Shown here: positions 62,258-64,000 of the stretch, in pieces
How positions within the stretch are numbered: the first letter of the stretch is position 1
Layout: every line of letters starts with the position of its first letter
NCBI GenBank assembly: GCA_910580195.1
Contig: CAJTWA010000001.1
Coordinates: forward strand, 1 to 64,000
Length of the DNA stretch: 64,000 nt
Source of the DNA: an uncultured Lachnospiraceae bacterium
GTDB lineage: Bacteria; Bacillota; Clostridia; Lachnospirales; Lachnospiraceae
Direction: 5' to 3'
The notes under the pieces: generated by a model
The model's input: the letters and a program-made list of their open reading frames with translations, nothing else
Database searches by the model: none
What the model was told of the DNA's origin: nothing
Translations under genes and position numbers: made by a program

Positions 62258-64000
62258 ATGAAAAAGAAACTGGTATCAGTATTGCTGGTTGCATGTATGG
62301 CATTGAGCCTTACCGCTTGTGGCGGCGGAAATGACAAGAAAAATGATGCAGCCAATAATACAAACACAGAAAAGACAGACGAAACCGACAAAGAAGATGG
62401 CGCAGAAGGAACAGACGCAGAGGAAGAGGAAGGCGCTAACACAGGAAGTTCTGCATTGAACACAGACACAAATATCCTGTACATTAATTTGGCTTCTGAG
62501 CCCCAGTACCTTGACCCGGCGCTGAACAGCTCCGTAGACGGCGGATGCCTTGCAGTGAACACATTTGCAGGCCTGTATACTTATGACAAGGATGGGAATT
62601 TGATTCCTGATTTGGCAACTGCAATGCCAGAAGTATCAGAGGACGGTAAAGTATATACTGTAAAAATGAAGGAATCCAAATGGAGCAATGGGGACGAGCT
62701 GAAAGCACAGGATTTCATCTATAGCTGGAACCGTGCCATTGCAGAAGAAACTGCGGCAGACTATGCATATCTGTTTGACATAATTGCGAAAAAGGACGAT
62801 GGGACCCTTTCTGTAGAAGCTACCGATGATTATACATTAGTAATCACTTTGGTAAGCCCATGCCCCTATTTTGGCGATTTACTTGCATTCCCAACCTTCC
62901 TGCCAGTACATCAGGCTTCTGTAGAAGCAGCAAACCCAGATGGGAAAGAGCCAGGAAAATGGGCAGGGGAAGCAGGTTTTGTATGCAACGGCGCATACAC
63001 ACTGGAATCTTGGGACCATTCTGAAAGCATGGTTTACAAGAAAAACCCCAATTACCACAATGTTGACAGCGTAACGATGGAAGAGCTCCACTTTATGTTA
63101 AGCGCTGATGATACTGCAATCTATGCGGCATACAACAGCGGCGACGTAGATTATATTGATTCCGTGCCAAACGATGAAGTTTCTTCCCTGAATGGCAAAA
63201 ACCCAGAATTTGGCATTTTGGACAACCTTGGCACTTACTACATTGGCTTCAATGTTAACGACCCAATCTTTAATGGGAAAACAGTAGAAGAAGCTGCAAA
63301 AATGCGTCAGGCAATGAGCATCATGATTGACCGCCAGTATATTGTTGAGAATATTGGCCAGGCTGGGCAGGTAATTGCAGATTCCTTCGTACCTGTTGGG
63401 ATGGCAGACGGAAACGGCGGCGAATTCAAGCAGGCAGATACCAGTTATTATGATGCAACAAAGACTGGTGCAGGCAACTTAGAAGACGCTAAGAAACTTT
63501 TGGAAGAAGCTGGGTACAGCTTTACAGACAATGGCGATGGGACTTACAAGATTGACCCGGCCATCAATATGACATACCTGACAAACGACGGTACCAGCCA
63601 TATTGCGATTGCAGAAGCAGTACAGCAGGATTTGGCTCCTCTGGGGATTACCCTTGAGATTAAGTCTGAAGAGTGGAATACTTTCTTGGAAGACCGTAAA
63701 GTAGGGAACTTTACCATCGCACGTGAAGGATGGCTGGCTGACTACAATGACCCAATCAATATGTTAGAGCTGTTTACATCTGACTCTGGGAACAATGACA
63801 TGCAGTTAGGGAAGGGCGAAACAAAGAGCGATTCCGCACCAGACTGGTCTGCATATGATGCACTGATTACAGAAATCCGCAATACCGCTGATTTTGCAAA
63901 ACGTGTAGACCTGATGCATGATGCAGAGGATATGCTGATGGATACTTGGTCTGTAGTTCCTCTTTATTACTACAATGACATCTATATGCAGAAACCAAAC
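62258..64000 (+). CDS. oppA: Oligopeptide-binding lipoprotein OppA (3' end beyond window)
   Basis: The window cuts this gene after 581 codons with no stop. It starts MKKKLVSVLLVACMALSLTAC, with a lipobox ending at C21, then a Thr/Asp/Glu-rich spacer (about 25-65), then the SBP_bac_5 domain: LASEPQYLDPALN (about 78-90), NGDELKAQDFIYSWNRAI (about 146-163), and the cluster-5 fold to the window edge. AATAGGAGG precedes the ATG. It captures peptides for OppBCDF and is the last gene visible in the operon. Confidence 0.93.
   Translation, partial: MKKKLVSVLLVACMALSLTACGGGNDKKNDAANNTNTEKTDETDKEDGAEGTDAEEEEGANTGSSALNTDTNILYINLASEPQYLDPALNSSVDGGCLAVNTFAGLYTYDKDGNLIPDLATAMPEVSEDGKVYTVKMKESKWSNGDELKAQDFIYSWNRAIAEETAADYAYLFDIIAKKDDGTLSVEATDDYTLVITLVSPCPYFGDLLAFPTFLPVHQASVEAANPDGKEPGKWAGEAGFVCNGAYTLESWDHSESMVYKKNPNYHNVDSVTMEELHFMLSADDTAIYAAYNSGDVDYIDSVPNDEVSSLNGKNPEFGILDNLGTYYIGFNVNDPIFNGKTVEEAAKMRQAMSIMIDRQYIVENIGQAGQVIADSFVPVGMADGNGGEFKQADTSYYDATKTGAGNLEDAKKLLEEAGYSFTDNGDGTYKIDPAINMTYLTNDGTSHIAIAEAVQQDLAPLGITLEIKSEEWNTFLEDRKVGNFTIAREGWLADYNDPINMLELFTSDSGNNDMQLGKGETKSDSAPDWSAYDALITEIRNTADFAKRVDLMHDAEDMLMDTWSVVPLYYYNDIYMQKPN

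Overview
The window looks like chromosome from an anaerobic, spore-forming low-GC Gram-positive of the Lachnospiraceae type (class Clostridia). It carries spo0A, an oxygen-sensitive class III ribonucleotide reductase, a tryptophan T-box, the UPF0210/UPF0237 pair, DUF1836 and yerC families, strong AGGAGG ribosome binding sites with several GTG/TTG starts, and near-consensus sigma-A promoters. No phage, transposase, integrase, rRNA or CRISPR array was seen. The species cannot be named from the sequence alone.

Layout. 0-1.2 kb: one unrecognised gene and a long repeat-bearing gap. 1.2-6.0 kb: a MarR regulator and a heterodimeric multidrug ABC exporter. 6.2-8.9 kb: nrdD-nrdG behind NrdR-like boxes. 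9.1-13.7 kb: lysA, a small unknown gene, tRNA-Leu(CAA), a RidA protein and Xaa-Pro aminopeptidase. 14.1-22.9 kb: polA, an in-frame fusion of dephospho-CoA kinase to an FtsA-like protein, a WalJ-like metallo-beta-lactamase, and the ACT/UPF0210 pair. 22.9-29.7 kb: a charged membrane protein, hisH-hisF, ung, an alkyltransferase-like protein, a serine hydrolase and an HD-domain protein. 29.8-32.9 kb: a Trp-specific T-box and an ABC importer likely to carry tryptophan. 33.2-35.6 kb: a secreted Ig-like-repeat protein and an Mrp/NBP35 ATPase.

35.7-45.1 kb holds the most unusual block. It has a structured leader, three tiny (33-53 residue) pilin-like membrane peptides, a TadA/CpaF-like ATPase, a TadB/TadC-like membrane protein, three single-span pseudopilin-like proteins and a 1195-residue secreted repeat protein. 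It reads as a reduced Tad-like type IV pilus or surface-assembly system without a local prepilin peptidase. 45.2-53.6 kb: an orphan ABC solute-binding lipoprotein, a PHP phosphatase, YerC, a DUF1836 protein, PcrA, a small membrane protein and an RNA m5U methyltransferase carrying an unusual repeat insert. 54.2-57.6 kb: spo0A, glgA and a DUF5688 gene. 57.7 kb to the end: an oligopeptide ABC importer (oppBCDF-oppA; oppA is cut by the window edge).

A feature running through the window is short tandem duplication with periods of about 18 to 90 bp. In gaps it copies gene 3' ends including stop codons, ribosome binding sites or anonymous sequence. Inside genes the periods are multiples of three and add low-complexity peptide repeats. 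A separate dispersed palindrome-bearing repeat of about 70 bp occurs in three distant gaps.
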